From the NCBI RefSeq assembly GCF_003751785.1, contig NZ_RKIE01000003.1, positions 496,001-560,000 on the forward strand: 64,000 nucleotides of DNA. Reading direction: 5' to 3'. Source of the DNA: Frigoribacterium sp. PhB160 (GTDB lineage: Bacteria > Actinomycetota > Actinomycetes > Actinomycetales > Microbacteriaceae). The notes below the pieces were generated by a model. That model was given only the letters and a program-made list of their open reading frames with translations. It had not been told where the DNA came from and did no database searches. Made by a program: the position numbers and the translations under genes. The stretch's first letter is position 1, and the number at the start of each line of letters is the position of its first letter. This document shows, one piece after another, positions 1 through 8,057 of this stretch.

Positions 1-158
1 TGCGGCGTCGAGCCGTCGGCCGGCAGGGCGAAGCCCGACTCGGGGCCGAGGCGCGACCCGGCGCGGAAGCCGCCGAGGTACGCGAAGTCGAGCCCGAGCG
101 AGCCCGAGTCGAAGAACCACGGGGTGCCCGTGTCGGAACGGAGCCACTGACCAGTCAC
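1..158 (-). CDS. CGNR/ABATE-type putative regulator, N-terminal part only
   Basis: Reading leftward from a GTG at 158, 52 codons stay open to the window edge. The visible protein has a PWFFDSGSLGLDFAYLGGF segment near residues 13-31, which resembles the start of the ABATE domain that precedes a CGNR zinc finger in a family of actinobacterial putative transcription regulators. The zinc finger itself would lie outside the window, so the assignment rests on this segment alone. The ribosome-binding site is weak (GGTGGTCAG just upstream). The gene is first in its direction, followed upstream by about 100 bp without a gene before the SprT-like gene ends. Confidence 0.6.
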   Translation of the reverse strand, partial: MTGQWLRSDTGTPWFFDSGSLGLDFAYLGGFRAGSRLGPESGFALPADGSTP

Positions 159-259
159 CTGACCACCCTAGGCGGTTTCGCGGCGGGCTCTCGAGGCGGG
201 TTCGTCAGGTCGGCTCGTCAGGCCGGTCAGCGCAGCAGGACGCACCGCGGAGGCGCGCC

Positions 260-715
260 TCAGACCGCCCGCTTCGTCCAGCTGATGAGGTGGGCCGGGT
301 CGTACCGCCGCGAGCAGCGTCCGCAGGCGAGCGGCCGCTTCGGCTCGCGGTAGCGGAAGTGCTCGTGGCCCGCGGCGCAGACGCCGACCCAGGGTGCGAG
401 CTCGGACGCGATCGCGCCGTCGTGCAGCCGGTCGCCCACGTAGCCGAGCTCGGCGGCGGTCGCCTTCCAGCGCGGACCGTGGCCGGCGCGCGACCCCGCG
501 ACGGCGTGGGCCACCTCGTGCAGCAGCACCTGGTGGATCTCGTCGTCGTCGTACCGGCCGGCGAGATGCCGCGAGACCGAGATGCGCTTCTTGCCGTAGT
601 CGCAGAGGCCGGCGCGGGTCTTGGCGTTGTCGAACGCGAAGGTCCACGCGGCGGGGTCGAGGTGCAGGGCGATGAGGGCGTCGGCCCAGCGACGCACCCG
701 GTCGAGGTCGGCCAC
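260..715 (-). CDS. SprT-like zinc metalloprotease
   Basis: This 151-residue protein has the SprT-family arrangement: an HEVAH zinc-binding helix at about residues 66-70 (HExxH), and a C-terminal zinc-ribbon-like part with Cys at about 113, 130 and 133 (CAAGHEHF, then CGRC). SprT/Spartan relatives are thought to degrade DNA-linked proteins, but the bacterial members are poorly characterised and the substrate is unknown. The start is a GTG at 715, only six bases after the stop of the small His-rich gene and without a clear Shine-Dalgarno sequence, so translation probably depends on coupling to the upstream genes. The size fits the short SprT-like family. Confidence 0.85.
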   Translation of the reverse strand: MADLDRVRRWADALIALHLDPAAWTFAFDNAKTRAGLCDYGKKRISVSRHLAGRYDDDEIHQVLLHEVAHAVAGSRAGHGPRWKATAAELGYVGDRLHDGAIASELAPWVGVCAAGHEHFRYREPKRPLACGRCSRRYDPAHLISWTKRAV

Positions 716-721
716 GACGGG

Positions 722-877
722 TCAGCGGGCCCGGTGCTGCCGGCGGCCGAGGCCGGGCCGGCGGGGCCGGTCGTGCCCGCACCCGTGCCCCGGCTCGCGC
801 CCGTGCTCGCGGCCGTGCGCGTGCCCGGGCTCGCCCTCGTGCGCGGCGTGGACGACCGGCGAGGAGGCGCCGGTCAC
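722..877 (-). CDS. small His-rich protein (51 aa), translationally coupled
   Basis: The stop codon of the upstream 379-residue gene overlaps a GTG in a GTGA junction. This GTG opens a 51-codon frame that ends six bases before the SprT-like start. The product has eight histidines and one cysteine, mostly in short Gly-His, Ala-His and Glu-His units between residues 10 and 36, which would suit metal binding. The gapless coupling on both sides is the main reason to call it a gene. Against it, the same frame runs on as a shadow inside the upstream gene, and GC-rich DNA can give such composition by chance. No family was recognised. Confidence 0.5.
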   Translation of the reverse strand: MTGASSPVVHAAHEGEPGHAHGREHGREPGHGCGHDRPRRPGLGRRQHRAR

Positions 878-2013
878 CGCCGCGGGAACGGCCAGGTGGT
901 CGGCTGGTCGTCGCGCGGCAGCCCGTCGACGACGCCCGTCACGCCGGTGGTGCCGGGGCGGGGGTCGTCCTCGTTGCGGTCCTCGTCGTCGTGCGCGGGG
1001 GCGTCGACGACGGTGGCGCGCTCGCGGTCGCGGTGGCCCGCGGCGTTGGCGGCGAGGCCGGAGATCTTGCTCCAGAGGCTGGCGTCGGCGCGGGGAGGCA
1101 GCGCGGGCTCGGGCTCCTCGACGGGGGCCGGGGGCTGACGCGGGCTCCAGGGGCTGCCGGCGTGGCCGGTGCCCCCGGTCGACGGGCCGGTGCCCGCCGG
1201 GTCGGCCGACGCGGTCGCGGGCACCGAGGTGATCGGGCCCGAGAGGTCGACGGGGTTCGTGTCGCCGGGGCGGGCGTCGCCGGCGCCGCCGACGGGGCTG
1301 CCGCCGCCGATGAGGGCGTCGACCCCGCGGGGGCGCGGGGCGGCGGGGGCCGGTGCCTCGGTCGGCGCGGGGGCGGCGACCGGCTCGACCGGTCCGGTGC
1401 CCGCGAGGTAGGCGCGGACGACGCCGTCGAGCGCCGAGCGGAGGTCGTCGATGCGGTCGCGCGGGGCGCCGGTCGCCTCGAAGGCGAGCAGCGCCTGCGA
1501 GAGGGTGTCGCGGGCCTCGTCGTGACGGCCCAGGTCGAAGAGCGTGTAGCCCTCGAGCTCGGCGGCGGCGGCCTCGAGCTCGCGCCACTCCTCCGTCGAG
1601 GCGGTGATGCGGCTCGTGTGCAGGTCGTTGAGCGCGCGCTCGAGCTTGCCCTGCTCACGGAAGACGTGGGCCCTCCGGATGCGCGCGGCCGTCGAGTCGG
1701 CCCGGTCGCCCGTGAAGTGGGCCAGCCGGAAGGCCTCCTCGGCGATGGCGAGCGCCTCGTCGAGGCGGCCGAGGGTGCGGAGCAGGTCGGCGCGCTCGCC
1801 GAGCGCAGAGGTGCTGCGGCTCTGGCCGAGGGCCGCGAGACGGGCCTCGGCGGACGGGACGTCGACGGCGGTGCGGAGGCTCACGGGGTCGAAGCCGTGC
1901 GCGGAGTGGCCCTGCCGGGGCGCCGGCGCGGAGGGCGCGCCACGGTCCGGCTGCGTGCTCGGGCGGCGGTCGCTTCCGGGTGCTGATCCTGAGGAGGGGG
2001 CGTGCGGGCTCAT
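874..2013 (-). CDS. TPR-like protein with a disordered Pro/Ala-rich tail
   Basis: The 379-residue product has three parts. Residues 1-45 are low-complexity. Residues 50-190 are helical, with repeat-like units such as RADLLRTLGRLDEALAIAEE and EGYTLFDLGRHDEARDTLSQ, typical of tetratricopeptide repeats. Residues 200-379 are a Pro/Ala/Gly-rich, probably disordered tail. TPRs usually bind protein partners, and the partner is unknown. The gene is the first of a tight leftward set with the His-rich ORF and the SprT-like protease. The ATG at 2013 lacks a good ribosome-binding site, so a later start is possible. Confidence 0.7.
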   Translation of the reverse strand: MSPHAPSSGSAPGSDRRPSTQPDRGAPSAPAPRQGHSAHGFDPVSLRTAVDVPSAEARLAALGQSRSTSALGERADLLRTLGRLDEALAIAEEAFRLAHFTGDRADSTAARIRRAHVFREQGKLERALNDLHTSRITASTEEWRELEAAAAELEGYTLFDLGRHDEARDTLSQALLAFEATGAPRDRIDDLRSALDGVVRAYLAGTGPVEPVAAPAPTEAPAPAAPRPRGVDALIGGGSPVGGAGDARPGDTNPVDLSGPITSVPATASADPAGTGPSTGGTGHAGSPWSPRQPPAPVEEPEPALPPRADASLWSKISGLAANAAGHRDRERATVVDAPAHDDEDRNEDDPRPGTTGVTGVVDGLPRDDQPTTWPFPRR

Positions 2014-2082
2014 CGAGTACGAGGGTAACCGCCCGGCACCCGTTCGGGGCGAGCGCCGCGCGCGGGCGTCGCGCGCGACGCG

Positions 2083-3285
2083 CTACTCGACGGGCTCGAG
2101 GGGGACGCTGACGATGCGGTCGTCGCCGGCGGAGGGCGAGCCGCGGCCGTCGGTGTTGTTCGTGACGAGCCAGAGGGTGCCGTCGGGGCCGGGCAGCACG
2201 TCGCGGATGCGGCCGAGCGAGTCGTCGCCGGCGAAGCGCTCGGTCGGGGTCGCCTCCGACTCGGCGGGCACCTGGATCTCGAACAGCTTCTCGCCGCCGA
2301 GCCCCGCCATGAACAGGGTCGAGCCGACCGCCGTCAGGCCGCTCGGGCTCGCGTCGTCCGTCGACCACTGCAGCAGCGGGCTGATCGTGTCGCCCGAGCT
2401 CGAGCGGCCCTCGACGTCGGGCCAGCCGTAGTCGGCGCCGGGCGAGACCGAGTTGAGCTCGTCCCACCGGTCTTGCCCGAACTCGGCGGCCCACATGCCG
2501 CCCCAGGCGTCCCACGCGATTCCCTGCGGGTTGCGGTGGCCCATCGACCACACGGGCGACCCGGCGAGCGGGTTGTCGGTCGGCACGTCGCCGGTCGGCG
2601 ACAGCCGCAGGATCTTGCCGGCGAGCGAGTCGGGGTCGCGCGCCTCGTCGCGGAGGTTCGCGTCGCCCGTCGTCACGTAGAGCATGCCGTCGGGCCCGAA
2701 CGCGAGGCGGCCGCCGTCGTGGTTCGACGCCTTCGGGATGCCCGTGAGCACCTCCTCCTGCGGGCCGAGCCCGTACGAGCCGGGCTCGCCGGTGATCGGG
2801 GCGCGCACGACGCGGTTGTCGTCGGCGGTCGTCGCGTAGGCGTAGAGGTACGACGGCGAGCCGGCCAGCACGGCGAGCCCGAGCAGCCCGCCCTCGCCCT
2901 CGTGCACGACGCCCTCGATCGTCGCGACGTCGCGCAGTCCGCCCGAGGCGTCGAGCTCGACGACCCGGCCGCTGTCGCGCAGGCTGACGAACGACGAGCC
3001 GGTGTCGAGCCGCACGACCGACCACGGGGCCTCGAGCCCGGTGACGACGTCGGTCGGCTCGGCGCCGTCGGCGACCCGCACGGCGGCCGTGTCGGTGGTC
3101 GCCGCGACGGGGCCCGGGCCGGGCTCCGCGGTGACGGGGGCGCTCGAGCGGGTCGGGGACGAGTCGGGGGCCGAGGTGCCCGCGTCGTCGCCGGAGGTGC
3201 AGCCGACGAGCACGAGCGCGACGACGAGGGCCGTCGCCGCGGTGCCGACGCGCGTGCGTCGGGGGCGGTGCTGTCTCGGTGTCAT
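2083..3285 (-). CDS. lipoprotein PQQ-dependent sugar dehydrogenase (GSDH family)
   Basis: The 400-residue protein begins with a lipoprotein signal (LVLVGC, Cys29). It then shows the beta-propeller motifs of the glucose/sorbosone dehydrogenase family: TGLEAPWSVVRL at the start of the propeller, LAGKILRLSPTGDVPTDNP, GHRNPQGIAWDAWGGMWAAE and a late PDGTLWLVTNN. Family members oxidise aldose sugars with PQQ outside the membrane; the natural substrate here is not predictable. The ATG at 3285 is preferred over an upstream in-frame ATG at 3372 because a GGAGG lies eight bases before it and the signal peptide begins there. Confidence 0.85.
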   Translation of the reverse strand: MTPRQHRPRRTRVGTAATALVVALVLVGCTSGDDAGTSAPDSSPTRSSAPVTAEPGPGPVAATTDTAAVRVADGAEPTDVVTGLEAPWSVVRLDTGSSFVSLRDSGRVVELDASGGLRDVATIEGVVHEGEGGLLGLAVLAGSPSYLYAYATTADDNRVVRAPITGEPGSYGLGPQEEVLTGIPKASNHDGGRLAFGPDGMLYVTTGDANLRDEARDPDSLAGKILRLSPTGDVPTDNPLAGSPVWSMGHRNPQGIAWDAWGGMWAAEFGQDRWDELNSVSPGADYGWPDVEGRSSSGDTISPLLQWSTDDASPSGLTAVGSTLFMAGLGGEKLFEIQVPAESEATPTERFAGDDSLGRIRDVLPGPDGTLWLVTNNTDGRGSPSAGDDRIVSVPLEPVE

Positions 3286-3403
3286 GGTCCGCGCCTCCTG
3301 GTCGTCCCCCCATGAGACACGAGGAAGGCGACACATGGGGCGCATCGTTGCACGACCGTGACGACTGAGCATCTGTCGTCATCGGCCGGAGGCGCGGTGC
3401 GGC

Positions 3404-3787
3404 CTACGCGCTCGGCGTCAGCTCGGCGCGGAGCGGGTAGTCCTGCCCCTCGAGGATCAGCTGCGCGCCCGCGCCGGTGCGCAGGTTCACGACCACCGGC
3501 GCGAGCAGGTTGACCGTCATGCCGCTCTCGGCCGGGGTCGCGACGACGAGCAGCAGCGCCTCGGCGGGCGTCTCGAGCTCGAGCAGCGCCGTCTGCTCGT
3601 CGGTGAGCACCGGCGAGTAGTCGCCGAGGTGCACGCTCGCGTCGAGCACGAACAGGCGCTGGCCGCCCTCGGAGCGGAGGGCGAAGAGCCCGGTCGCGCC
3701 GTCGATCTCGTCGAGGACGAAGTCGACGACCGGCTCGAGGCCGAACGGCGGGGCGGTGAAGGTCACGGGGCGGGTCGTGGTGCTCAT
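3404..3787 (-). CDS. fliW: flagellar assembly factor FliW
   Basis: The 127 residues match the FliW family along their length, including FTAPPFGLEPVVDFVLDEID at the N-terminus and the NLLAPVVVNLRTGAGAQLIL region. FliW binds free flagellin and, in other bacteria, releases the translational repressor CsrA when flagellin is scarce. Its ATG overlaps the flgL stop (ATGA), making it the last gene of the flgN-flgK-flgL-fliW operon. No csrA was found next to it or elsewhere in the window, although the two are often adjacent. Confidence 0.92.
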   Translation of the reverse strand: MSTTTRPVTFTAPPFGLEPVVDFVLDEIDGATGLFALRSEGGQRLFVLDASVHLGDYSPVLTDEQTALLELETPAEALLLVVATPAESGMTVNLLAPVVVNLRTGAGAQLILEGQDYPLRAELTPSA

Positions 3788-4671
3788 CGGATGAAGTCCA
3801 TCAAGGAGGTCTGGAGGACCTTCGCCGTGACGGCGAGGGCGGCCTGGTACGAGTTGTTCTTGAGCTGGAGGTCGAGCACGGCCTGGCCGAGGTCGAGGTC
3901 CTCGATGCCCGAGCGCTGGGCCTCGAGGGTGACGGAGGTGTCCATGAGGGTGTCGTCTGCTCTCAGGAGCTGGGCGTGGCTGGCGCCGATCCCCGACTGG
4001 ACGCCGCGGAGGTCGGTCACCCTGGCGTCCAGGGCGGTCAGGTGGGTGGCGACGTTCGTCGCGCCGGAGCGCAGGTCGCCGGTGATCGTGTCGATCAGGG
4101 AGAAGACCGAGGCGGGGCCCGTGCCGAACGCGGCGGCTCCGTCGGCGTCGACCCGCACCGTGGTCTCGGCGCCGACCCGGCGGGTGACCGCCGAGCCCGC
4201 CGTGCCCGTGTACGAGAAGTCGTCGCGGAAGGCGACGCCCGCGTCGGAGGTGCCGGCGAAGACGCTGCGGCCGTTGAAGCTGGCGTTGGCGACGGCGAGG
4301 AGGTCCTTCTTCAGGCCGTCGATCTCGGTCGCGATCGCGTCGCGGGCGCCCTGCGAGAGGGTGCCCTCGTTCGCGCCCTGCAGGGTGAGCTCGCGCACCT
4401 TGGCGAGCAGCGAGTCGGCCGAGCTGAGGGCCGTGTCGGCCGTCGACAGCCAGCCGTTGCCGTCGTCGACGTTGCGGCTGTGCTGCACGAGGGCCGACTG
4501 CAGGCTCTTGACCCGCAGCGCCTCGGCGGCCCCGGTCGGGTCGTCGCTCGGCTTCGAGATCTTCTGCAGGCTGGAGGCCCGGCCCTGCGCCTCGGCGACG
4601 CGGGAGGCGCCGGCCTGCAGGTTGTGCTGCGACTGCAGGGCGGTCATCTGGTTGGTCACGCGCGTGAGCAT
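3784..4671 (-). CDS. flgL: flagellar hook-associated protein 3 (FlgL)
   Basis: The 295-residue protein is the hook-filament junction protein FlgL. The N-terminus (MLTRVTNQMTALQSQHNLQA) and the flagellin-like coiled-coil ends are diagnostic: residues about 30-100 include KISKPSDDPTGAAEALRVKS, and the C-terminus has an LQLKNNSYQAALAV segment. The start is the ATG at 4671, eight bases after GGGAGG within the flgK end; a GTG one codon upstream is possible. Five bases separate it from flgK, so the two are co-translated parts of one operon. Confidence 0.93.
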   Translation of the reverse strand: MLTRVTNQMTALQSQHNLQAGASRVAEAQGRASSLQKISKPSDDPTGAAEALRVKSLQSALVQHSRNVDDGNGWLSTADTALSSADSLLAKVRELTLQGANEGTLSQGARDAIATEIDGLKKDLLAVANASFNGRSVFAGTSDAGVAFRDDFSYTGTAGSAVTRRVGAETTVRVDADGAAAFGTGPASVFSLIDTITGDLRSGATNVATHLTALDARVTDLRGVQSGIGASHAQLLRADDTLMDTSVTLEAQRSGIEDLDLGQAVLDLQLKNNSYQAALAVTAKVLQTSLMDFIR

Positions 4672-4676
4672 CACGG

Positions 4677-6113
4677 CTACCTCCCGACCCGGCCCATGCC
4701 GTTGATGAGGGTGTCGAGCATCTCGTCGATCGCGGTCATGACGCGGGCGGCTCCCTGGTAGGCGTGCTGGTAGCTGAGCAGGTTGACGTTCTCCTCGTCG
4801 AGGCTGACCCCGGCACCGGAGAGCTGGCGGTTCTTCGCCGACGACGCGGCGAGGTCGGTGAGCGTCGAGCGGTCGCCCTCGCTGCCCGCCGCGGCGCCGA
4901 CGCCGGCGACGACGGCCGACCACGTGGCGTCGGGCGAGCCCGTGCCGACCCCGACCTGCGAGATGGCCTGCGCGACCGAGCCGTCGAGGGCGCCGCCGCC
5001 GGCCTTCCGCGAGGCGATGCTCGCGGCGTCGGTCGGCACGACGACGAGGCCGCGGGCCGCGGGCACCCCGGCGGTGAGGCGGAAGAACTCGCCGCCCGCC
5101 GTGCCGTCGGCCTTCACGCCCGTGGAGTGCACGGCGTTGACCTGGGTCGCGAGCTGCGTGGCGAGGGCGTCGTACGAGGCCGCCGCCTGGGCGAGGGTGC
5201 CGCCCGTGCCGGTCGCGTTCGCGGGGGCGAGCAGGGAGACCGCCCCGGCGAGCGTGCCGCCGTCGAGCGCGATCGACTCGTCGGGTCGGTGGGTCCAGCG
5301 GATCGAGACGGCGGCGTCGCCCCCGGCGGCCGCGGCCGCCATGGAGTGCTCGCCGACGACGGTGACGCTGCGGGCAGTGGTGCCGCTGACGAGGGCGTTG
5401 CCGCCGATGAGGACGTCGACCGTGCCGTCCGCGGCCTGGCGCACCGTGCCTCCGGCCAGCGAGGCGATCTGCTCGGTGAGGCGCGAGCGGGCGTCGACGA
5501 GCTCGTTGGCGCTGACGCCCTGCTGCTGCGCGGTGCGGATGCGGTCGTTGAGGTCGGCGACCTGCACGGCCGCCGAGTTGAGCTGCGTGGCGAGGCCGTC
5601 GACCTGCTGGCGGACGCCCGACCACTGGGCGTCGACCGCCGACCAGCCGCTCGCGATGCTGCCGGCGAGGGTCGTGGCCTGGCCGAGCAGGGTCGCCGCG
5701 GGGCCGGCCTGGCTCGGGTTGTTGCCGACGTCGCTCCAGGCGTTCCAGAACTTGCCGAGCTGGCTCGCGATGCCCGTCTTGCTGGGCTCGCCGAGCGACG
5801 CCTCGAGGGTGGAGAGGGCGGTGGCGCGCACCGACTGGTAGCCCGCGGCGGCGGCCGTGCCGCGCACCTGGCCGTCGACGAGCTGGTCGCCGAGGCGGGC
5901 GATCGCGTCGACCGTGACGCCCTGGCCGGCGACGACGCCCGAGCTGAAGATGCCGACGCGGGTCGGCGCCTCGATCGACGACGTCGTCACGCGCTGGCGG
6001 GTGTAGCCCTCGGTGTTGACGTTGGCGATGTTCTGGCCGACGACGTCGAGGCCGGTGCGGGCGGCGACGAGGCCGCTGTAGGCGGTGTTCAGGCTGCCGA
6101 AGGTGCTGACCAT
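4677..6113 (-). CDS. flgK: flagellar hook-associated protein 1 (FlgK)
   Basis: The 478 residues fit FlgK. The N-terminal rod/hook motif is clear (FGSLNTAYSGLVAARTGLDV followed by GQNIANVNTEGYTRQ). The C-terminus has the conserved LSGAGVSLDEENVNLLSYQ helix that packs in the axial structure. FlgK joins hook and filament and is exported by the flagellar type III system without a cleaved signal. One base separates its start from the flgN stop, so FlgN, its usual export chaperone, is encoded immediately upstream. The length is near the short end for the family. Confidence 0.95.
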   Translation of the reverse strand: MVSTFGSLNTAYSGLVAARTGLDVVGQNIANVNTEGYTRQRVTTSSIEAPTRVGIFSSGVVAGQGVTVDAIARLGDQLVDGQVRGTAAAAGYQSVRATALSTLEASLGEPSKTGIASQLGKFWNAWSDVGNNPSQAGPAATLLGQATTLAGSIASGWSAVDAQWSGVRQQVDGLATQLNSAAVQVADLNDRIRTAQQQGVSANELVDARSRLTEQIASLAGGTVRQAADGTVDVLIGGNALVSGTTARSVTVVGEHSMAAAAAGGDAAVSIRWTHRPDESIALDGGTLAGAVSLLAPANATGTGGTLAQAAASYDALATQLATQVNAVHSTGVKADGTAGGEFFRLTAGVPAARGLVVVPTDAASIASRKAGGGALDGSVAQAISQVGVGTGSPDATWSAVVAGVGAAAGSEGDRSTLTDLAASSAKNRQLSGAGVSLDEENVNLLSYQHAYQGAARVMTAIDEMLDTLINGMGRVGR

Positions 6114-6114
6114 G

Positions 6115-6645
6115 TCAGAGCCGCCCGTCGAAGAGGTGCCCGCCGGAGGCGCGGCCGACGCCGGCAGCGCCGCCGTGCGACCCCGAGGCGCCCGCGCCCA
6201 CGGCGCCGCTCGCGTCGTAGATGCTGCCCGCGGCCGCGTCGGCCGCCGTGGCGAGGGTCTCCTGGGTGGCCCGGGCCGCGGCGCGGAGGAAGCGCTCGTT
6301 CTCGTCGCGGAGCTGCGAGATGCGGGCGGTGAGCTCGGTCATCGAGCGCAGGTGGCCGGTGAAGATCTCTCCCCAGGGGCCTGCGGGAGCCGAGGCGATG
6401 ATGTCGCGGAGGGGCGCCTCCTCGTCGGTGCCCCACTCCTGGGCCACGCTCGAGACCTCGACGCTGCGGGCCAGGCCGGCCTCGCGCAGGCGGTCGAGCA
6501 CCTGCTCGACCTCGCGGCTGGCGTGGTCGACCCAGCGGGTGCGGCCGGCGGTGAGCAGCAGCTGCTCCTCCTCCAGCTTGAAGGTGAGCAGCTCGAGCAG
6601 CTCGCGTTCGCGCCAGAGCAGCGCGGACAGCTCGTTCGCGCCCAT
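6115..6645 (-). CDS. flgN: FlgN-like export chaperone for FlgK and FlgL
   Basis: The first gene of the leftward late-flagellar operon encodes 176 residues. Residues 1-125 are helical and match the FlgN pattern (LLWRERELLELLTFKLEEEQ at 9-28). The last 50 residues are Gly/Ala-rich and probably flexible. FlgN chaperones hold hook-filament junction proteins before export, and the downstream genes are exactly flgK and flgL. The ATG at 6645 has a GAGGAGACC sequence just upstream. A FliA-type promoter lies 68 bases before the start. Confidence 0.88.
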   Translation of the reverse strand: MGANELSALLWRERELLELLTFKLEEEQLLLTAGRTRWVDHASREVEQVLDRLREAGLARSVEVSSVAQEWGTDEEAPLRDIIASAPAGPWGEIFTGHLRSMTELTARISQLRDENERFLRAAARATQETLATAADAAAGSIYDASGAVGAGASGSHGGAAGVGRASGGHLFDGRL

Positions 6646-6712
6646 GGTGGTCTCCTCGGTGGGGTGTCGTCGTCGGGTGTCGGGGGAGCGGTGATGTCCC
6701 CTGCACGGAGGA

Positions 6713-6739
6713 CTATCGGCGGAGGCGCGGGCTGCGTTA
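6713..6739 (-). promoter_or_regulatory. FliA (sigma-28)-type promoter for flgN-flgK-flgL-fliW
   Basis: On the minus strand, TAACGCAG (6739-6732), an 11-base spacer and GCCGATAG (6720-6713) closely follow the sigma-28 consensus TAAAGTTT-N11-GCCGATAA. The -10 element ends 67 bases before the flgN ATG. The spacer is almost entirely the GGAGGCGCG repeat found across the window. Confidence 0.75.
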
Positions 6740-7120
6740 GCGAGCAGGGCGCCCTCGATGCAGCGACCCGCCCTGCGCGACGCGGTCCGCGCCTCCTACC
6801 GGGTCGGCGCCGGTGGGCGCCAGTGCCTCGCCACCCCAGGTCGGGGGAGGGGGTACGGGAGGGGTCCCCCGGAGACGTGACACCCGTTCCCCCGCACTGG
6901 GGACACGGGGGCACTTATCCAGCCAACCGGTTCTCAGTAGCGTTGTGGATGCACGGCGGAGGAACGACACGCCGGGTCGAGAGCACAGCTCACCCGACTC
7001 GCTCGTCCCACTCGGACCGACGCACCGCTCGTCGGAAGAGCCCTGATCAGAGGGCTGTTCGTCGCGCCGGAAAACATCTGCCGCCCGCTCGCCGGGCCTC
7101 GTCATGCTGGGAGCATCGAC
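6740..7120. other. non-coding stretch upstream of the flagellar sigma factor
   Basis: No supported gene. A 77-codon frame here has no ribosome-binding site and no recognisable sequence. AT-richer bases around 6917-6950 and 7066-7080 may hold the sigma-factor promoter. A short inverted repeat (AGCCCT...AGGGCT) lies near 7040-7057. No clear FliA-type promoter was seen for the sigma gene itself. Confidence 0.5.
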
Positions 7121-7942
7121 ATGAACCGCACCGAACGCAACGCCCTCGTGGTCGAGAACCTGCCGCTCGTCGGCTACCTCGTCTCCGAGGTCTGCGCCCG
7201 GGCCACGCACCTCTCGCGTGACGACCTGGCCAGCGTCGGCGCGGTCGCGCTCGTCCAGGCCGCCGACGCCTTCGACCCGACGCTCGGCATCCCCTTCGGC
7301 GCGTACGCCCGCACCCGCGTCGTCGGCGCGTTCGCCGACGACATGCGCTCGGGCGACTGGGCCAGCCGCGGCACGCGCAAGCGCATCAAGGAGACCCTCG
7401 CCACCCAGGAGGCGCTGACCGCCTCCCTGGGGCGCGTCCCGTCGGTCGACGAGCTGGCCGGTGCCCTCGGGGTCGACCGCCAGACCGCGACGAACGCCCT
7501 CACCGACGCCGCCCGCACCGTCTCGGCCCTCGACGACACCGTCGCCGACCACCTCGCCGCCGACGTGCCGCTGCCCGGGGAGGAGCTGCTCGCCGCCGAG
7601 CGCAGCCGCTACGTCCGCGCCGCCGTCGAGGCCCTGCCCGAGCGCATGCGCCTCATCGTCGAGGGCGTCTACTTCGGCGACCGCAGCGTCACCGAGATCG
7701 CCGACGAGCTCGGCATCACCCACAGCGCCGTGTCGCAGCAGCGCACGGAGGCCGTGCGCCTGCTCCGCGACGCCCTCGCGGCCCACTACGCCGACGACGA
7801 GCACGCCGACTTCGTGCCGGTCTCGAAGACCGCGCCGGCCCGCCGCAGCGCCTACCTGTCGCGCGTCGCGACCAACGCCGCCGTCGGCATCGCCCGCGCC
7901 ATGCGCGAGCCGCAGGCCGACGGCTTCGTCCAGGCCGTCTAG
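7121..7942 (+). CDS. fliA: FliA/WhiG-type flagellar sigma factor
   Basis: The 273 residues have the sigma-70 family layout. Region 2 is at about 12-85 (LSRDDLASVGAVALVQAADA then FDPTLGIPFGAYARTRVVGA). Region 3 is at about 100-150. Region 4 is at about 170-225, with the helix-turn-helix VTEIADELGITHSAVSQQRT. Its place between the two late-flagellar units, both behind sigma-28-like promoters, makes the flagellar role likely. It carries about 45 residues beyond region 4 that are unusual for FliA. The ATG at 7121 follows CTGGGAGCATCGAC. Confidence 0.88.
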   Translation: MNRTERNALVVENLPLVGYLVSEVCARATHLSRDDLASVGAVALVQAADAFDPTLGIPFGAYARTRVVGAFADDMRSGDWASRGTRKRIKETLATQEALTASLGRVPSVDELAGALGVDRQTATNALTDAARTVSALDDTVADHLAADVPLPGEELLAAERSRYVRAAVEALPERMRLIVEGVYFGDRSVTEIADELGITHSAVSQQRTEAVRLLRDALAAHYADDEHADFVPVSKTAPARRSAYLSRVATNAAVGIARAMREPQADGFVQAV

Positions 7943-7958
7943 GCCCCCCAGAAAACTT

Positions 7959-7983
7959 CCGGCGGTCGACTAACGACCGCCGG
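7959..7983 (+). terminator. hairpin after fliA, overlapping the fliC promoter
   Basis: A perfect 10-bp stem (CCGGCGGTCG / CGACCGCCGG) encloses the five-base loop ACTAA, 17 bases after the fliA stop. It has no T-tract. The loop bases and right arm also form the -35 element of the likely fliC promoter, so the same bases could both end fliA transcripts and start fliC. Confidence 0.55.
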
Positions 7984-7997
7984 GACCCGGCCGACAG
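7971..7997 (+). promoter_or_regulatory. FliA (sigma-28)-type promoter for fliC
   Basis: TAACGACC (7971-7978), 11 bases, then GCCGACAG (7990-7997) follow the sigma-28 consensus with the right spacing. The -10 ends 60 bases before the fliC ATG, close to the distance seen for the flgN promoter. The shared TAACG start and GCCGA core of both promoters support the assignment. Confidence 0.7.
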
Positions 7998-8057
7998 TAG
8001 CCGGTGTCAGCCCACGGACGGGCTGACGAACACCACCCAGTCACGGAGGAGAACACC

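Noticed and set aside
6813-7046. 77-codon gene upstream of fliA
   Set aside because: No ribosome-binding site, low-complexity sequence and no recognisable pattern.
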